DNA from: Chitinophaga cymbidii
GTDB taxonomy: Bacteria; Bacteroidota; Bacteroidia; Chitinophagales; Chitinophagaceae
Reading direction: 5' to 3'
NCBI RefSeq assembly: GCF_007992715.1
Contig: NZ_BKAU01000009.1
Coordinates: forward strand, 93,795-157,794
Length of the DNA stretch: 64,000 nt
Below are positions 16,376-25,716 of the stretch, one piece after another. Each line of letters starts with the position of its first letter. Within the stretch, counting starts at the first letter, position 1. The notes under the pieces were generated by a model. The model searched no databases. It saw nothing but the letters and a program-made list of their open reading frames with translations, and was not told the DNA's origin. The position numbers and the translations under genes are program-made.

Positions 16376-17731
16376 CTACTGTACATAAACTGTCTTGATA
16401 TTCAAAAACTCATGCACCCCCTCAAGCGACAGCTCCCTGCCGTAACCGGATTGCTTCACACCGCCGAAAGGCAGCCTTGCGTCCGACCGTACCATGGCGT
16501 TGATGAACACATTCCCGCTGTCGATCAGCGTAGCGAGCCTTGTGGCTTTTTCCAGGTCCCGCGTCCACAATGAAGAGCCGAGGCCGAACGCAGTCTGGTT
16601 AGCCAGCCGGATAGCGGCGCCCTCGTCATCTGCGATAGTTACGGCGGCAAGGGGGCCGAAAGTTTCTTCTTCAAAAGCGGTCATCCCCGGCTTTACACCC
16701 GTCAGCAGCGCAGGCGTGAAATTACATCCGTTCCTTTCACCGCCCGCCAGCAATTGCGCGCCCTGCCCGATGCTTTTTTCCATTTGCTTTTCCAGCTCTT
16801 CCGCCAGGTCCGGCCGCGCCATGGGACCGGTATCCGTGTCGGCGGCGAAAGGATCGCCCTGTTTGAGGGAGGTGATGATGGACTGCACCTGCTGGATGAA
16901 ATCATCCGCCACCGCTTTCTCCACGATCCACCGCTTGGCGGCGATGCAGGATTGTCCCGCGTTTTGCATGCGCGCTTTCACCGCCGTTTTAGCCGCTTCA
17001 ATGAGGTCGGCGTCCCTTAATACAACGAAGGGATCGCTGCCGCCGAGTTCCAGTACGGACTTCTTGATATATTTCCCCGCGAGCTGCCCCACGCTTTTCC
17101 CCGCGGGTGTGCTGCCCGTTAAAGTAACGCCCTGCACGCGCGCGTCCGCGATCAGCGGCTCCATTTCTTTGGAAGATACCAGCACCGCCTGGAATACGCC
17201 CTCCGGGAAGCCCGCTTCCCGGAACAGCTTTTCAATGGCCAGTCCGCACCCGCTCACATTGCTGGCATGTTTCAGGATAACGGTGTTGCCCGCGAGTATG
17301 TTGGGGATGGCGAAGCGGAACACCTGCCAGTACGGGAAATTCCAGGGCATGATCGCCAGCACAATGCCTTTGGCTTCGAACGCCGCGTAGCTTTTTCTGC
17401 CGTCCGATGCTATGAGGCGCGGTTCCAGCATGGGTTGGATATGCTCCGCATAATACTCCGCCGTCGCCGCGCATTTCAGCACTTCCGCTTTCGCTTCTTT
17501 AAGCGTTTTGCCCATCTCGCGGCTGATCAGCGAGCCGTGTTCCGTGGCATTGTTCTTCAGCAGGGCAGCGGCCTGCAGCATCCAGGCGGCGCGTTGCTCC
17601 ACGGCGGTCTGCCGCAGCGAGGCAAAGGCTTTCCAGCCGTCCTGCATCTTCTTTTCGATCTCTGCCGCGGTGTGGGCGGGATATTCGGCGATGGTTTCCT
17701 GTGTATACGGGTTGATGCTTTTGAATGTCAT
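16376..17731 (-). CDS. Aldehyde dehydrogenase, succinate-semialdehyde type
   Basis: 451 residues of NAD(P)-dependent aldehyde dehydrogenase. Catalytic Cys in NAGQSCIAAKR, general-base Glu in VLELGGSDPF, cofactor-loop LTGSTPAGKSVG. Sequence and length agree closely with the E. coli Sad (YneI) type (IMPWNFPYWQVFRFAIP, KHASNVSGCG, FGGVKQSGYGRELS), which oxidises succinate semialdehyde to succinate. No GABA-transaminase gene is nearby, so the physiological aldehyde is uncertain. Convergent with the DUF6807 gene and divergent from the MFS gene. Confidence 0.92.
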   Translation of the reverse strand: MTFKSINPYTQETIAEYPAHTAAEIEKKMQDGWKAFASLRQTAVEQRAAWMLQAAALLKNNATEHGSLISREMGKTLKEAKAEVLKCAATAEYYAEHIQPMLEPRLIASDGRKSYAAFEAKGIVLAIMPWNFPYWQVFRFAIPNILAGNTVILKHASNVSGCGLAIEKLFREAGFPEGVFQAVLVSSKEMEPLIADARVQGVTLTGSTPAGKSVGQLAGKYIKKSVLELGGSDPFVVLRDADLIEAAKTAVKARMQNAGQSCIAAKRWIVEKAVADDFIQQVQSIITSLKQGDPFAADTDTGPMARPDLAEELEKQMEKSIGQGAQLLAGGERNGCNFTPALLTGVKPGMTAFEEETFGPLAAVTIADDEGAAIRLANQTAFGLGSSLWTRDLEKATRLATLIDSGNVFINAMVRSDARLPFGGVKQSGYGRELSLEGVHEFLNIKTVYVQ

Positions 17732-17780
17732 GTTATAAAGTTAACGATTTTGCATCGCCCGTACACTTGTTCAAAAGCAG

Positions 17781-17788
17781 TAACTTTG
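17781..17788 (+). promoter_or_regulatory. -7 box (TAACTTTG) of the MFS gene
   Basis: Perfect TAnnTTTG, 22 bases before the ATG at 17811. Confidence 0.5.
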
Positions 17789-17810
17789 CCCCTCTAATCT
17801 GACCGGAAAC

Positions 17811-18974
17811 ATGTCGTTAAGCAAATGGAACATCGCCATCATGGCCCTTTGTACGGGGCTGATCGTTGCCAATATTTATTACAGCCAGCCTTTGCTGGTA
17901 CTGATCAGCAGGGAGTTTGACGTTTCGGAAAGCAATGCCGGGCAGGTCACTTTCTTTACGCAGATCGGGTATGCGTTGGGGTTACTGTTCTGCGTGCCGC
18001 TGGGGGACAAGCTGGAACGCAGGGGGCAGATCGTGGTCATGACCGGATGTGCGGTAGCAGCGTTGATCGGTGCGGCGTTATCCACGAATATTACCATGCT
18101 GAAGATCATGGGCCTGATCATCGGCTTTACTTCTATCGTACCGCAGCTGATATTGCCGTTAAGCGCTGCCCTGGCCGCTCCGGAGCGGAGGGGCAAAGTG
18201 ATCGGCGCGATCATGAGCGGTCTGCTGATCGGTATCCTGTTGTCGAGAACAGTGAGCGGCGTGGTGGGGGAGCACCTCGGCTGGCGGGCCATGTTCTGGA
18301 TCGCGGGCGCGCTGTCTTTTATAATGATGGTGACGATGATCTTTTCCTTTCCGCAAAGCAGGCCGGCATTCAGCGGCAGCTATGGTGCGCTGATGCGTTC
18401 GTTGCTGACGCTGGTAAAGGAGCAGCCTTTGCTGCGGGAGGCGTCGCTGATCAATGCCTGTGGCTTCGCTGTTTTCGGGTTGTTCTGGACCACCTCCGTG
18501 TTTTTATTATCCAACCCGCCTTACAGCTTCGGCAGCGATGTGATCGGGCTGATGGGGCTTGCCGCGGCCACCGGCGCACTGGGCGCCCCGCTCATCGGGC
18601 GTATCGCGGATAAAAAGAACCCGCGCATCGCCATCGGGTACGGGCTCACCTGCATCCTGGCGGCCTTTATTATTTTCTGGATCTTCCGGAACAGCCTTGT
18701 CGGCATCGTCGCCGGCATCGTGCTACTGGACCTGGGTTTGCAGGGCGTACACGTTTCCAACCAGACGCGCATCTACGCCTTGCTGCCGGAAGCGCGCAAC
18801 CGGATGAACACCGTGTTCATGACGGTGAGCTTTATCGGTACTTCGCTGGGCTCGGGCATCGGGCTGTGGGTGTGGGACCTGGGGAAATGGACAGGGGTTT
18901 GCGCGGCGGGCGTGGGGATCACGCTGCTGGCGATCCTGATCTATAGCGTGACCTACAAGAAAGACAAAGTATAA
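17811..18974 (+). CDS. MFS transporter
   Basis: 387 residues, about twelve hydrophobic helices. The loop 2-3 signature of the major facilitator superfamily is present as PLGDKLERRGQ, and an equivalent RIADKKNPR lies between helices 8 and 9. The start IVANIYYSQPLLVLISREFDVS is typical of the arabinose-efflux/chloramphenicol-resistance-like group of drug:H+ antiporters. Substrate unknown. Convergent with pyk across a shared terminator. Confidence 0.88.
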   Translation: MSLSKWNIAIMALCTGLIVANIYYSQPLLVLISREFDVSESNAGQVTFFTQIGYALGLLFCVPLGDKLERRGQIVVMTGCAVAALIGAALSTNITMLKIMGLIIGFTSIVPQLILPLSAALAAPERRGKVIGAIMSGLLIGILLSRTVSGVVGEHLGWRAMFWIAGALSFIMMVTMIFSFPQSRPAFSGSYGALMRSLLTLVKEQPLLREASLINACGFAVFGLFWTTSVFLLSNPPYSFGSDVIGLMGLAAATGALGAPLIGRIADKKNPRIAIGYGLTCILAAFIIFWIFRNSLVGIVAGIVLLDLGLQGVHVSNQTRIYALLPEARNRMNTVFMTVSFIGTSLGSGIGLWVWDLGKWTGVCAAGVGITLLAILIYSVTYKKDKV

Positions 18975-19010
18975 AAAAGGCCGTTTCCCTGTAAAAGAAA
19001 ACGGCCTCCA
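18973..19010. terminator. Terminator between MFS gene and pyk
   Basis: Stem 18979-18987 with 18999-19007 (AGGCCGTTT / AAACGGCCT). On the minus strand it is followed by a run of six T, so it is strongest for pfkA-pyk; it may also serve the MFS gene. Confidence 0.85.
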
Positions 19011-19029
19011 TATTTATTCATTGCCTGCT

Positions 19030-20517
19030 TTAAGACACTCTCGTGATCTTCAGCATATTTGTCGGTGCGTGTTCCGCAATCGGCGTACTGCCGGTGTTCA
19101 CCACCACGTCGTTCGCTTTCACAAAACCTCTTTCTTTCAGGATGTTGATCTGGTCCTGGATGATATCGTCCAGGCTTTCTTCTTCGCCATAGTAGAATGC
19201 GCGCACGCCCCAGCTAAGGCTCAGCTGGTTCACCAGTGTTTTTTCCTTTGTGAAGATGAACAGCGGTGATTTCGGGCGGTAGCTGGAAAGCATGAAGCCG
19301 GTGTAACCGGATTGGGTCATGCCGATGAGCGCGTCGGATTCCAGGTCTTCCGCGATCTTACAGGCATTGTAGCACAGTGCGTCGCTGAGGAAGGAGGGGG
19401 AGTGCCGGTGCGGGATCAGGTTGCGGTTGTAGATGATGTCTTCTTTTTCTACTTCACCGATGATCTTGCGCATGGTCTGGATAACGAGCGTAGGATGCAT
19501 GCCGGTGGCAGTTTCGCCGCTCAGCATCACCGCGTCGGCGCCTTCGAGCACGGCGTTGGCTACGTCCGTGATCTCGCTGCGGTTCGGGCGGCTGCGGTCT
19601 ATCATGCTTTCCATCATCTGCGTAGCCACGATCACGGGCTTCGCGCGGTGGATACATTTGCGGATGATATCTTTCTGGATCATCGGGATCTGCTCTACAG
19701 GCAGCTCCACGCCGAGGTCGCCACGCGCGATCATCACGCCGTCGCTTTCCCAGATGATCTCTTTCAGGTTCTGGATGGCTTCGGGTTTCTCGATCTTGGA
19801 GATGATCTTCATTTTGGAATTGCGTTCTTTCAGACGCTTGCGCAGCAGACCGAGGTCTTTTACGTTGCGTACAAAAGACAGGGCTACCCAGTCGCATTCA
19901 TGATCGATGATGAACTCCAGGTCCACTACGTCCTTTTCCGTCAGCGCGGGCAGCGATACTTTCGTGTCGGGGAGGTTAAAGCCTTTCTTGGAAGAAAGGA
20001 TACCGCCGAGCAATACTTCCGCTTTGATCAGCTGATCGGGTGTTACTTCCTTTACGATCGTTTCGATCTTGCCGTCGTCCAGCAGAATCTTCTGACCGGG
20101 ACGAACATCTTTATGCAGGTCGTGGTAAGACACATAGATCTTCTCCATGGTGCCCACGCATTTTTCCTGGGTAAAGGTGAGGATATCGCCTGCTTTCAGG
20201 GGCAGCGCGTTGTTGGCGATCTCGCCCACACGCAGCTTGGGGCCCTGCAGGTCCGCCAGGATGGCGACGTTGTAAGGTTCTGTTTTGTTGATCTCGCGGA
20301 TGTAACCGATGATCCGCAGTTTGTCCTCATGGCTGCCATGGGAGAAGTTCAGCCGGAATACGTTCACGCCGGCCCTTACGAGCTCCAGTAACTTCTCATA
20401 GGTATCACAGGCTGGCCCTACTGTTGCCACGATCTTCGTTTTCTGCTTTGCATGCGCCGCGCCGGCTTGATTGTCCATGTCTTTGTAAAAGTATTTGGAC
20501 AGGTCTTTTGTACTCAT
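19030..20517 (-). CDS. pyk: Pyruvate kinase
   Basis: 495 residues. KTKIVATVGPAC at the start of the barrel, RLNFSHGSHEDK, ILADLQGPKLRVGEI, the active-site signature ISKIEKPEAIQNL (catalytic Lys and metal-binding Glu) and the GDLGVELP and TQMMESM segments are all present. Converts phosphoenolpyruvate and ADP to pyruvate and ATP. The gene starts ten bases after pfkA, forming an operon of the two irreversible glycolytic steps. Confidence 0.97.
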   Translation of the reverse strand: MSTKDLSKYFYKDMDNQAGAAHAKQKTKIVATVGPACDTYEKLLELVRAGVNVFRLNFSHGSHEDKLRIIGYIREINKTEPYNVAILADLQGPKLRVGEIANNALPLKAGDILTFTQEKCVGTMEKIYVSYHDLHKDVRPGQKILLDDGKIETIVKEVTPDQLIKAEVLLGGILSSKKGFNLPDTKVSLPALTEKDVVDLEFIIDHECDWVALSFVRNVKDLGLLRKRLKERNSKMKIISKIEKPEAIQNLKEIIWESDGVMIARGDLGVELPVEQIPMIQKDIIRKCIHRAKPVIVATQMMESMIDRSRPNRSEITDVANAVLEGADAVMLSGETATGMHPTLVIQTMRKIIGEVEKEDIIYNRNLIPHRHSPSFLSDALCYNACKIAEDLESDALIGMTQSGYTGFMLSSYRPKSPLFIFTKEKTLVNQLSLSWGVRAFYYGEEESLDDIIQDQINILKERGFVKANDVVVNTGSTPIAEHAPTNMLKITRVS

Positions 20518-20527
20518 AGACGTTTAT

Positions 20528-21508
20528 TTAACTCGCAAGGATTTTGACAATCTTGAACCATTCCGGGTCGATCTTCTGTTTGGCTTTAACGGCCTTATCG
20601 AGCGGAGTATACTGTATTTTGTTATTAACGATGCCGATCATCACGTTGCTGGTGCCGCCGATCAGGGCGTCAACAGCCGCATAGCCCATCCTGCTGGCGA
20701 TCACGCGGTCGTTGCAGGTAGGAGCGCCGCCGCGCTGAATGTGGCCGAGGATGCATACGCGGGTGTCCAGGTGAGGCATTCTTTCCTTCACGTGACGCGC
20801 TACTTCGTTGGCGCCGCCGAACTCATCGCCTTCGGCCACCACAATGAGGTTCACCATTTTCTGCCGGCGTTCGTTCGCCATCAGGTCATCGATCACATCA
20901 TCGATATTGGTCTTGCGCTCGGGAATGAGAATGTGTTCCGCTCCGGTGGCGATGCCGCTGTGCAGGCCAATGTAACCGGCATCCCGGCCCATTACTTCAA
21001 TAATGAAAAGACGGTCATGCGCATCCGCCGTATCACGAATCTTGTCGATCGCTTCCACCGCGGTATTCACGGCAGTGTCGAACCCGATCGTGGAGTCGGT
21101 GCCGGCAATGTCTTTGTCGATCGTGCCGGGGAGGCCGATGCAGGGAATATCAAATTCCTGGCTGAACTTCTGCGCTCCTTTAAAAGAACCGTCACCACCG
21201 ATCACCACCAGTCCGTCTATCCCGAATTTCTTCAGGTTTTCATAAGCTTTTTTCCTGCCTTCCGGCTCGTAAAATTCTTTGCAACGCGCGGTCTTCAGTA
21301 CCGTGCCCCCGCGCTGGATGATGTTGGCAACGGATTTGGATTCCATAGGAAAGATATCGCCTGTGAGCATCCCCCGGTAACCATACATGACGCCGAAAAC
21401 ATTCAGATGATGGTAAATGCCCGTTCTTACTACCGCTCTGACAGCTGCGTTCATCCCCGGAGCGTCGCCTCCCGAAGTAAGAACTGCGATGTTATTGACC
21501 TTTTTCAT
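20528..21508 (-). CDS. pfkA: 6-phosphofructokinase (ATP-dependent)
   Basis: 326 residues. LTSGGDAPGMNAAVRA (ATP site), GYRGMLTGD, VIGGDGSFKGA, the catalytic PGTIDKDIAGTDSTIGFDTA and MGRDAGYIGLHSG are intact. Gly at the GGDGS position supports ATP rather than pyrophosphate use. First gene of the pfkA-pyk operon. The 5' region carries a TAGTTTTG box on the minus strand and a perfect palindrome just inside it. Confidence 0.97.
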   Translation of the reverse strand: MKKVNNIAVLTSGGDAPGMNAAVRAVVRTGIYHHLNVFGVMYGYRGMLTGDIFPMESKSVANIIQRGGTVLKTARCKEFYEPEGRKKAYENLKKFGIDGLVVIGGDGSFKGAQKFSQEFDIPCIGLPGTIDKDIAGTDSTIGFDTAVNTAVEAIDKIRDTADAHDRLFIIEVMGRDAGYIGLHSGIATGAEHILIPERKTNIDDVIDDLMANERRQKMVNLIVVAEGDEFGGANEVARHVKERMPHLDTRVCILGHIQRGGAPTCNDRVIASRMGYAAVDALIGGTSNVMIGIVNNKIQYTPLDKAVKAKQKIDPEWFKIVKILAS

Positions 21509-21526
21509 AGTAAATTGCTAAAAATC

Positions 21527-21553
21527 CGCCCTTTTAAAGGGCGCACAAAACTA
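21527..21553 (-). promoter_or_regulatory. pfkA: pfkA-pyk promoter box and palindrome
   Basis: On the minus strand TAGTTTTG (21546-21553) fits TAnnTTTG. Three bases downstream is the palindrome CGCCCTT-TTA-AAGGGCG (21527-21543), which covers the expected transcription start and so could act as an operator. The ATG follows 18 bases later. Confidence 0.45.
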
Positions 21554-21650
21554 ACATTTTTTAACAGTTTCCTATCAGTTATTCGATGAAATAACCTAAA
21601 TTTTTAATTTTAATCAAATAAACCACCATCTTTTTTTAAAAAAATTATGT

Positions 21651-23780
21651 ATGTCTAAATTTAATCATAAGCATATTGTAATGAGCGTAATGATGACTTT
21701 TACGGCAGGAACAATGGTAGCACAGCAAAACGCCTCCCTGACCTATCCCGTAGCAAGAAAAGTGGATACAACGGACAATTATCACGGACAGATCGTGGCA
21801 GACCCTTACCGCTGGCTGGAAGATGACAACAGCGAGGAAACAAAAGCCTGGGTGGAAGCGGAAAACAGGGTGACGCAGGACTACCTGTCCGCCATCCCCT
21901 TCCGCAGCAAGATCAAACAACGCCTGGAAGAGCTGTGGAACTATCCCAAATACGGTTCTCCCTTCCGCGAAGGCAAATATTATTACTTCTACAAGAACGA
22001 CGGCCTGCAGAACCAGGCGGTGCTGTACCGGCAGACCGGCCTGAACGGCACGCCGGAAGTGTTTATTGATCCGAATAAATTGTCGGAGAAAGGCACCGCC
22101 GCCCTCGGCAGCATGAGCTTTTCAAAAGACGGTAAATATGTGGCTTACCTCGTGGCCAAAGCGGGCTCCGACTGGCAGGAAGGTTTTGTAATGGACGTGG
22201 AAACCAAACAGCTGTTAAGTGACAAGCTGGACTGGATCAAGTTCTCCGGCCTCTCGTGGAAAGGCGACGGCTTTTATTACAGCCGCTACGATGCGCCGGA
22301 TGAAGACAGCAAGCTGTCCAAAAAGAATGAGTTCCACAAAGTGTATTTCCATAAAGTAGGCACCGCGCAGGCGGACGATCAGCTGGTGTATGTGGACAAA
22401 GAACATCCGCTGCGCAATGCCGGCGTGGGGCTGACGGAGGACGAGCGTTTTCTCATTCTCGGCACTACCGAGGGCACCAGCGGGCGCGAGGTATGGTATT
22501 GGGATACGAAAGACGCTGCGCAAAAGGAATTCAGGCTGCTGATCAAAGGCTTTGCCTTTGATCCTTCAGTGATCGAGAACGTGGGAGACCATCTGCTGGT
22601 GCGCACCAACCACGACGCGCCCAATTATAAAGTAGTGCTCATCGATCCGAAGCATCCCGAAAAGGAAAACTGGAAAACCGTGATCCCCGAACAGCCCGAA
22701 GTACTGCAGGGCGTGGGCACCGCAGGCGGAAAGCTATTCGCCAGCTACCTGAAAGACGCATCCACCCGCATTGTGCAATATGATATGAAAGGTAAGATGG
22801 AGCGGAACATCGCGCTGCCGGGCATCGGCACGGCCGGCGGTTTCGGCGGCAAGGCGGAAGACCGGGAGTTCTTCTATACCTTCACTTCCTTCGTAGCTCC
22901 GCCCACCATTTATAAATATGATATCCCCACCGGGCAATCCACTCTCTTCCGGAAAACGGAAGTGAAGTTCAATCCCGCGGACTATGAAACGAAGCAGGTA
23001 TTCTTCACCAGCAAGGACGGCACCAAAGTGCCCATATTCCTGTCCTATAAAAAAGGGCTGCGCCTCAACGGCCAGAACCCCGTGCTGCTGTACGGCTACG
23101 GCGGTTTCAACATCCCCATGACGCCGGGCTTCTCCGTGTCCAACCTCTTCTTCATGGAGCAGGGCGGCATCTACGCGGTGGTGAACCTCCGCGGCGGCAG
23201 CGAATACGGTGAAGCATGGCACAAGGCGGGTATGCTGGACAAAAAGCAGAACGTGTTCGACGACTTCATCGGCGCGGCGGAGTTCCTCGTTAGGGAAAAA
23301 TATACCAGCCCGCAGAAGCTCGCCATCCGCGGCGGTTCCAACGGCGGCTTGCTCGTAGGCGCCTGCATGACGCAGCGCCCGGAACTTTTCAAGGTAGCCC
23401 TGCCCGCTGTTGGCGTAATGGATATGCTTCGTTACCAGAAGTTTACGATCGGATGGGCCTGGGTAGTGGAATATGGTTCCAGCGAAAAGGCGGAGCAGTT
23501 CCCTTACCTGATCAAATACTCCCCGCTGCATAACCTGAAAAAGGGTACGCATTATCCCGCTACCCTGGTGACCACGGCGGATCACGACGACCGCGTGGTG
23601 CCCGCGCATTCCTTCAAGTTCGCGGCCACCCTGCAGGAAGCCCATCAGGGCAGCAATCCCGTGCTGATCCGCGTGGAAACGCAGGCGGGGCACGGCGCCG
23701 GCAAGCCCACCTCCAAGCTCATAGATGAAGCCACGGACATCTGGGCGTTTACCATGTACAATCTTGGCATGACGATGTAA
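21651..23780 (+). CDS. Exported prolyl oligopeptidase (S9A)
   Basis: 709 residues. Signal peptide (KHIVMSVMMTFTAGTMVAQ), then a seven-bladed propeller and a C-terminal alpha/beta hydrolase. DPYRWLED at the N-terminus is the S9A hallmark; the triad is Ser in IRGGSNGGLLVG, Asp in TADHDDRVVP and His in QAGHGAGKP. Cleaves short proline-containing peptides, here in the periplasm. Own terminator. Confidence 0.95.
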   Translation: MSKFNHKHIVMSVMMTFTAGTMVAQQNASLTYPVARKVDTTDNYHGQIVADPYRWLEDDNSEETKAWVEAENRVTQDYLSAIPFRSKIKQRLEELWNYPKYGSPFREGKYYYFYKNDGLQNQAVLYRQTGLNGTPEVFIDPNKLSEKGTAALGSMSFSKDGKYVAYLVAKAGSDWQEGFVMDVETKQLLSDKLDWIKFSGLSWKGDGFYYSRYDAPDEDSKLSKKNEFHKVYFHKVGTAQADDQLVYVDKEHPLRNAGVGLTEDERFLILGTTEGTSGREVWYWDTKDAAQKEFRLLIKGFAFDPSVIENVGDHLLVRTNHDAPNYKVVLIDPKHPEKENWKTVIPEQPEVLQGVGTAGGKLFASYLKDASTRIVQYDMKGKMERNIALPGIGTAGGFGGKAEDREFFYTFTSFVAPPTIYKYDIPTGQSTLFRKTEVKFNPADYETKQVFFTSKDGTKVPIFLSYKKGLRLNGQNPVLLYGYGGFNIPMTPGFSVSNLFFMEQGGIYAVVNLRGGSEYGEAWHKAGMLDKKQNVFDDFIGAAEFLVREKYTSPQKLAIRGGSNGGLLVGACMTQRPELFKVALPAVGVMDMLRYQKFTIGWAWVVEYGSSEKAEQFPYLIKYSPLHNLKKGTHYPATLVTTADHDDRVVPAHSFKFAATLQEAHQGSNPVLIRVETQAGHGAGKPTSKLIDEATDIWAFTMYNLGMTM

Positions 23781-23796
23781 GGGCTTCAACATACAT

Positions 23797-23834
23797 AAAA
23801 GGGAGTGCAATTTATTTTTGACACTCCCTTTTTT
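23797..23834 (+). terminator. Terminator of the S9A peptidase, with a promoter box in its loop
   Basis: Stem 23798-23807 with 23822-23831 (AAAGGGAGTG / CACTCCCTTT), then T run. The loop contains TATTTTTG at 23813-23820, a perfect TAnnTTTG box for the next gene (ATG 23846), so terminator and promoter overlap. Confidence 0.8.
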
Positions 23835-23845
23835 AGTATATTAAC

Positions 23846-24748
23846 ATGATGAAAGTATTAATCACAGGGAGCAACGGGCTCCTGGGCCAATACCTGGTGC
23901 AACGCCTCTCGGCTTTGCCCGAATATGAAGTAATTGCCACCGGCAGGGGAGCCAACCGGCTTCGCCAGCAGGCGGGTTACAAATATGAATCGGTGAACCT
24001 GGCGGACGAAGCCGCGGTGAAGGGATTGATAGAAAGAAGCCAGCCCGATGCGATCATCCATGCCGGCGCCATGACGCAGGCGGATGACTGTGAACGCAAC
24101 AAGGATGCCTGCTGGATGGTAAACGTCACGGCTACACGATATCTATTACAGGGCGCTGAAAAAACAGGCGCTTTTTTTCTCTTCCTTTCCACGGACTTTG
24201 TATTCGACGGGCTGGCCGGGCCTTACCGGGAAGATGATCCCGTCAACCCCGTGAACTACTACGGCGCCAGCAAAGCCGCCGCCGAACGCATCGTAAAGCA
24301 GTCGAAAGCCGCATGGGCCATTGCGCGCACCGTGCTGGTATACGGCGTGGCGGACGATCCGCGCCGCAGCAACATCATCACCTGGGTGAAAAGCAACCTC
24401 GAACAAAAGAAAAAACTGAAAGTGGTGAACGATCAATGGCGCACGCCCACTCTCGCGCAGGACCTCGCCGAAGGCTGCAAGCTCATCATCGACAAACGCG
24501 CCGAAGGCGTTTTTCATCTCTCCGGAAAAGATATGCTCACGCCGTACGACATGGCGGTGCAAGTGGCGGGGTACCTGGACCTGGAAACGAAACTGCTCGA
24601 GAAAGTAGACGGCTCGGGCTTCAAGCAGCCCGCTAAAAGACCCGCCAGAACCGGCTTCGTGATTGAAAAAGCGGAAAAGGAACTGGGTTTCACACCGCAC
24701 AGCTTTGAAGAAGGGCTGAAGATCGTAGTGGAGCAGCTGGGTAAATAA
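23846..24748 (+). CDS. RmlD-like NAD(P)-dependent sugar reductase / SDR protein
   Basis: 300 residues, extended short-chain dehydrogenase. Nucleotide-binding GSNGLLGQYL, FLSTDFVFDG, and the YGASKAAAE active-site Tyr-x3-Lys. The FVFDG and PYREDDPVNPVNYYG segments place it with dTDP-4-dehydrorhamnose reductases (RmlD), which make dTDP-L-rhamnose; no other rml genes are nearby, so a different NDP-sugar or a methionine-adenosyltransferase-beta-like role is possible. Two ATG codons in a row at the start; the first is used here. Confidence 0.85.
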   Translation: MMKVLITGSNGLLGQYLVQRLSALPEYEVIATGRGANRLRQQAGYKYESVNLADEAAVKGLIERSQPDAIIHAGAMTQADDCERNKDACWMVNVTATRYLLQGAEKTGAFFLFLSTDFVFDGLAGPYREDDPVNPVNYYGASKAAAERIVKQSKAAWAIARTVLVYGVADDPRRSNIITWVKSNLEQKKKLKVVNDQWRTPTLAQDLAEGCKLIIDKRAEGVFHLSGKDMLTPYDMAVQVAGYLDLETKLLEKVDGSGFKQPAKRPARTGFVIEKAEKELGFTPHSFEEGLKIVVEQLGK

Positions 24749-24757
24749 AAATCATTC

Positions 24758-25678
24758 TCATCTCTCAATATGCACCGGCATGTTGAACCTCGTCTTCACC
24801 GAATCCAGCGCCATCAGCGTATCCGCGGGCAATGTGCGGAAAGGAACCGCCAGGCTGTAGCTGGAAGAATCAGTAGAAGTATACAGCACCACTTCCGGAT
24901 AACCCCAGGCAATTCTTTTCTGCAGGCTCTTTTCCGCGGTTTCCCGCTGGCGGAAGGTCTGGAATACCACCAGATAATCGATGCTGTCGCTCACCGGCGC
25001 GGCGGCTACTACAGGCGTGTCTACCACGGGTATGGGGGGCACGGCCGCAATGGCGGGCGTGTCTGTTGGGGGAGTGGTTGTCACCACGCTGTAGCCGGAT
25101 AACTGATCTTTCAATAGCCAGGCGCTGACGCCGGCAACGATCACCACGGCCGGCACGGCTACCCACCACCATCTGAAGCGGCCCTGGCTTTCAAATTCTT
25201 CCGGCACTACGGTGGTATGTTCTACTACTTCGTGATTCACTACTTCGGTATTGCCCTGCAGCACTTTGGGCGCTACGTCCGGGCGGAGCACGGGTTGCAG
25301 GGAAATGGGCTGCCAGAGGTCGGGGAGTTCCTGCGGGGTGAAGAGGATCTGGCCGAGGGCGTCCAGGCGCAGGGAGCCGATGCCCGGCAGGTCCAGCGGC
25401 TGGCCCGTTTGCAGGCTTTCCCGGAAGTCCTGCAGGTATTTGTCCATTTTAAAGGCCGCTACGCTCTCTATCAGGTTCTCCCGCTGGGAGATCCAGTGCA
25501 GGCAGGAGCCGTCGTCTTCCCACCGGGATTCGAACGTCACCTGCTGGCGGGGCGGGGTCAGCAGCTGGTCCACCACAGAAAAATGGGCCGGGATGTGCTG
25601 GATGGTGAAAGTGCCTACCTGCGGAACGGAGCAGGCCTGCTGTTTGAAAAGTACTTCTGTGATGTATTGCTGTAGCAT
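24758..25678 (-). CDS. Membrane-anchored HU-like (CCDC81-type) and SPOR domain protein
   Basis: 306 residues. Residues 1-135 fit the two prokaryotic CCDC81-like HU domains (MLQQYITEVLFKQQACSVPQVGTF, PDLPGIGSL-like segment LDLPGIGSLRLD). One transmembrane helix follows at about 170-190 (WWWVAVPAVVIVAGVSAWLL), then a Pro/Thr/Val linker and a C-terminal SPOR-like domain from about 230, which in other proteins binds denuded peptidoglycan. Topology would put the HU-like part inside the cell and SPOR in the periplasm. Third gene of the operon after the TPR protein and barrel (38-base gap). Confidence 0.78.
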   Translation of the reverse strand: MLQQYITEVLFKQQACSVPQVGTFTIQHIPAHFSVVDQLLTPPRQQVTFESRWEDDGSCLHWISQRENLIESVAAFKMDKYLQDFRESLQTGQPLDLPGIGSLRLDALGQILFTPQELPDLWQPISLQPVLRPDVAPKVLQGNTEVVNHEVVEHTTVVPEEFESQGRFRWWWVAVPAVVIVAGVSAWLLKDQLSGYSVVTTTPPTDTPAIAAVPPIPVVDTPVVAAAPVSDSIDYLVVFQTFRQRETAEKSLQKRIAWGYPEVVLYTSTDSSSYSLAVPFRTLPADTLMALDSVKTRFNMPVHIER

Positions 25679-25716
25679 TATAATGGTCTCGTCAATTTGA
25701 CTGCAAGTTTACACAT

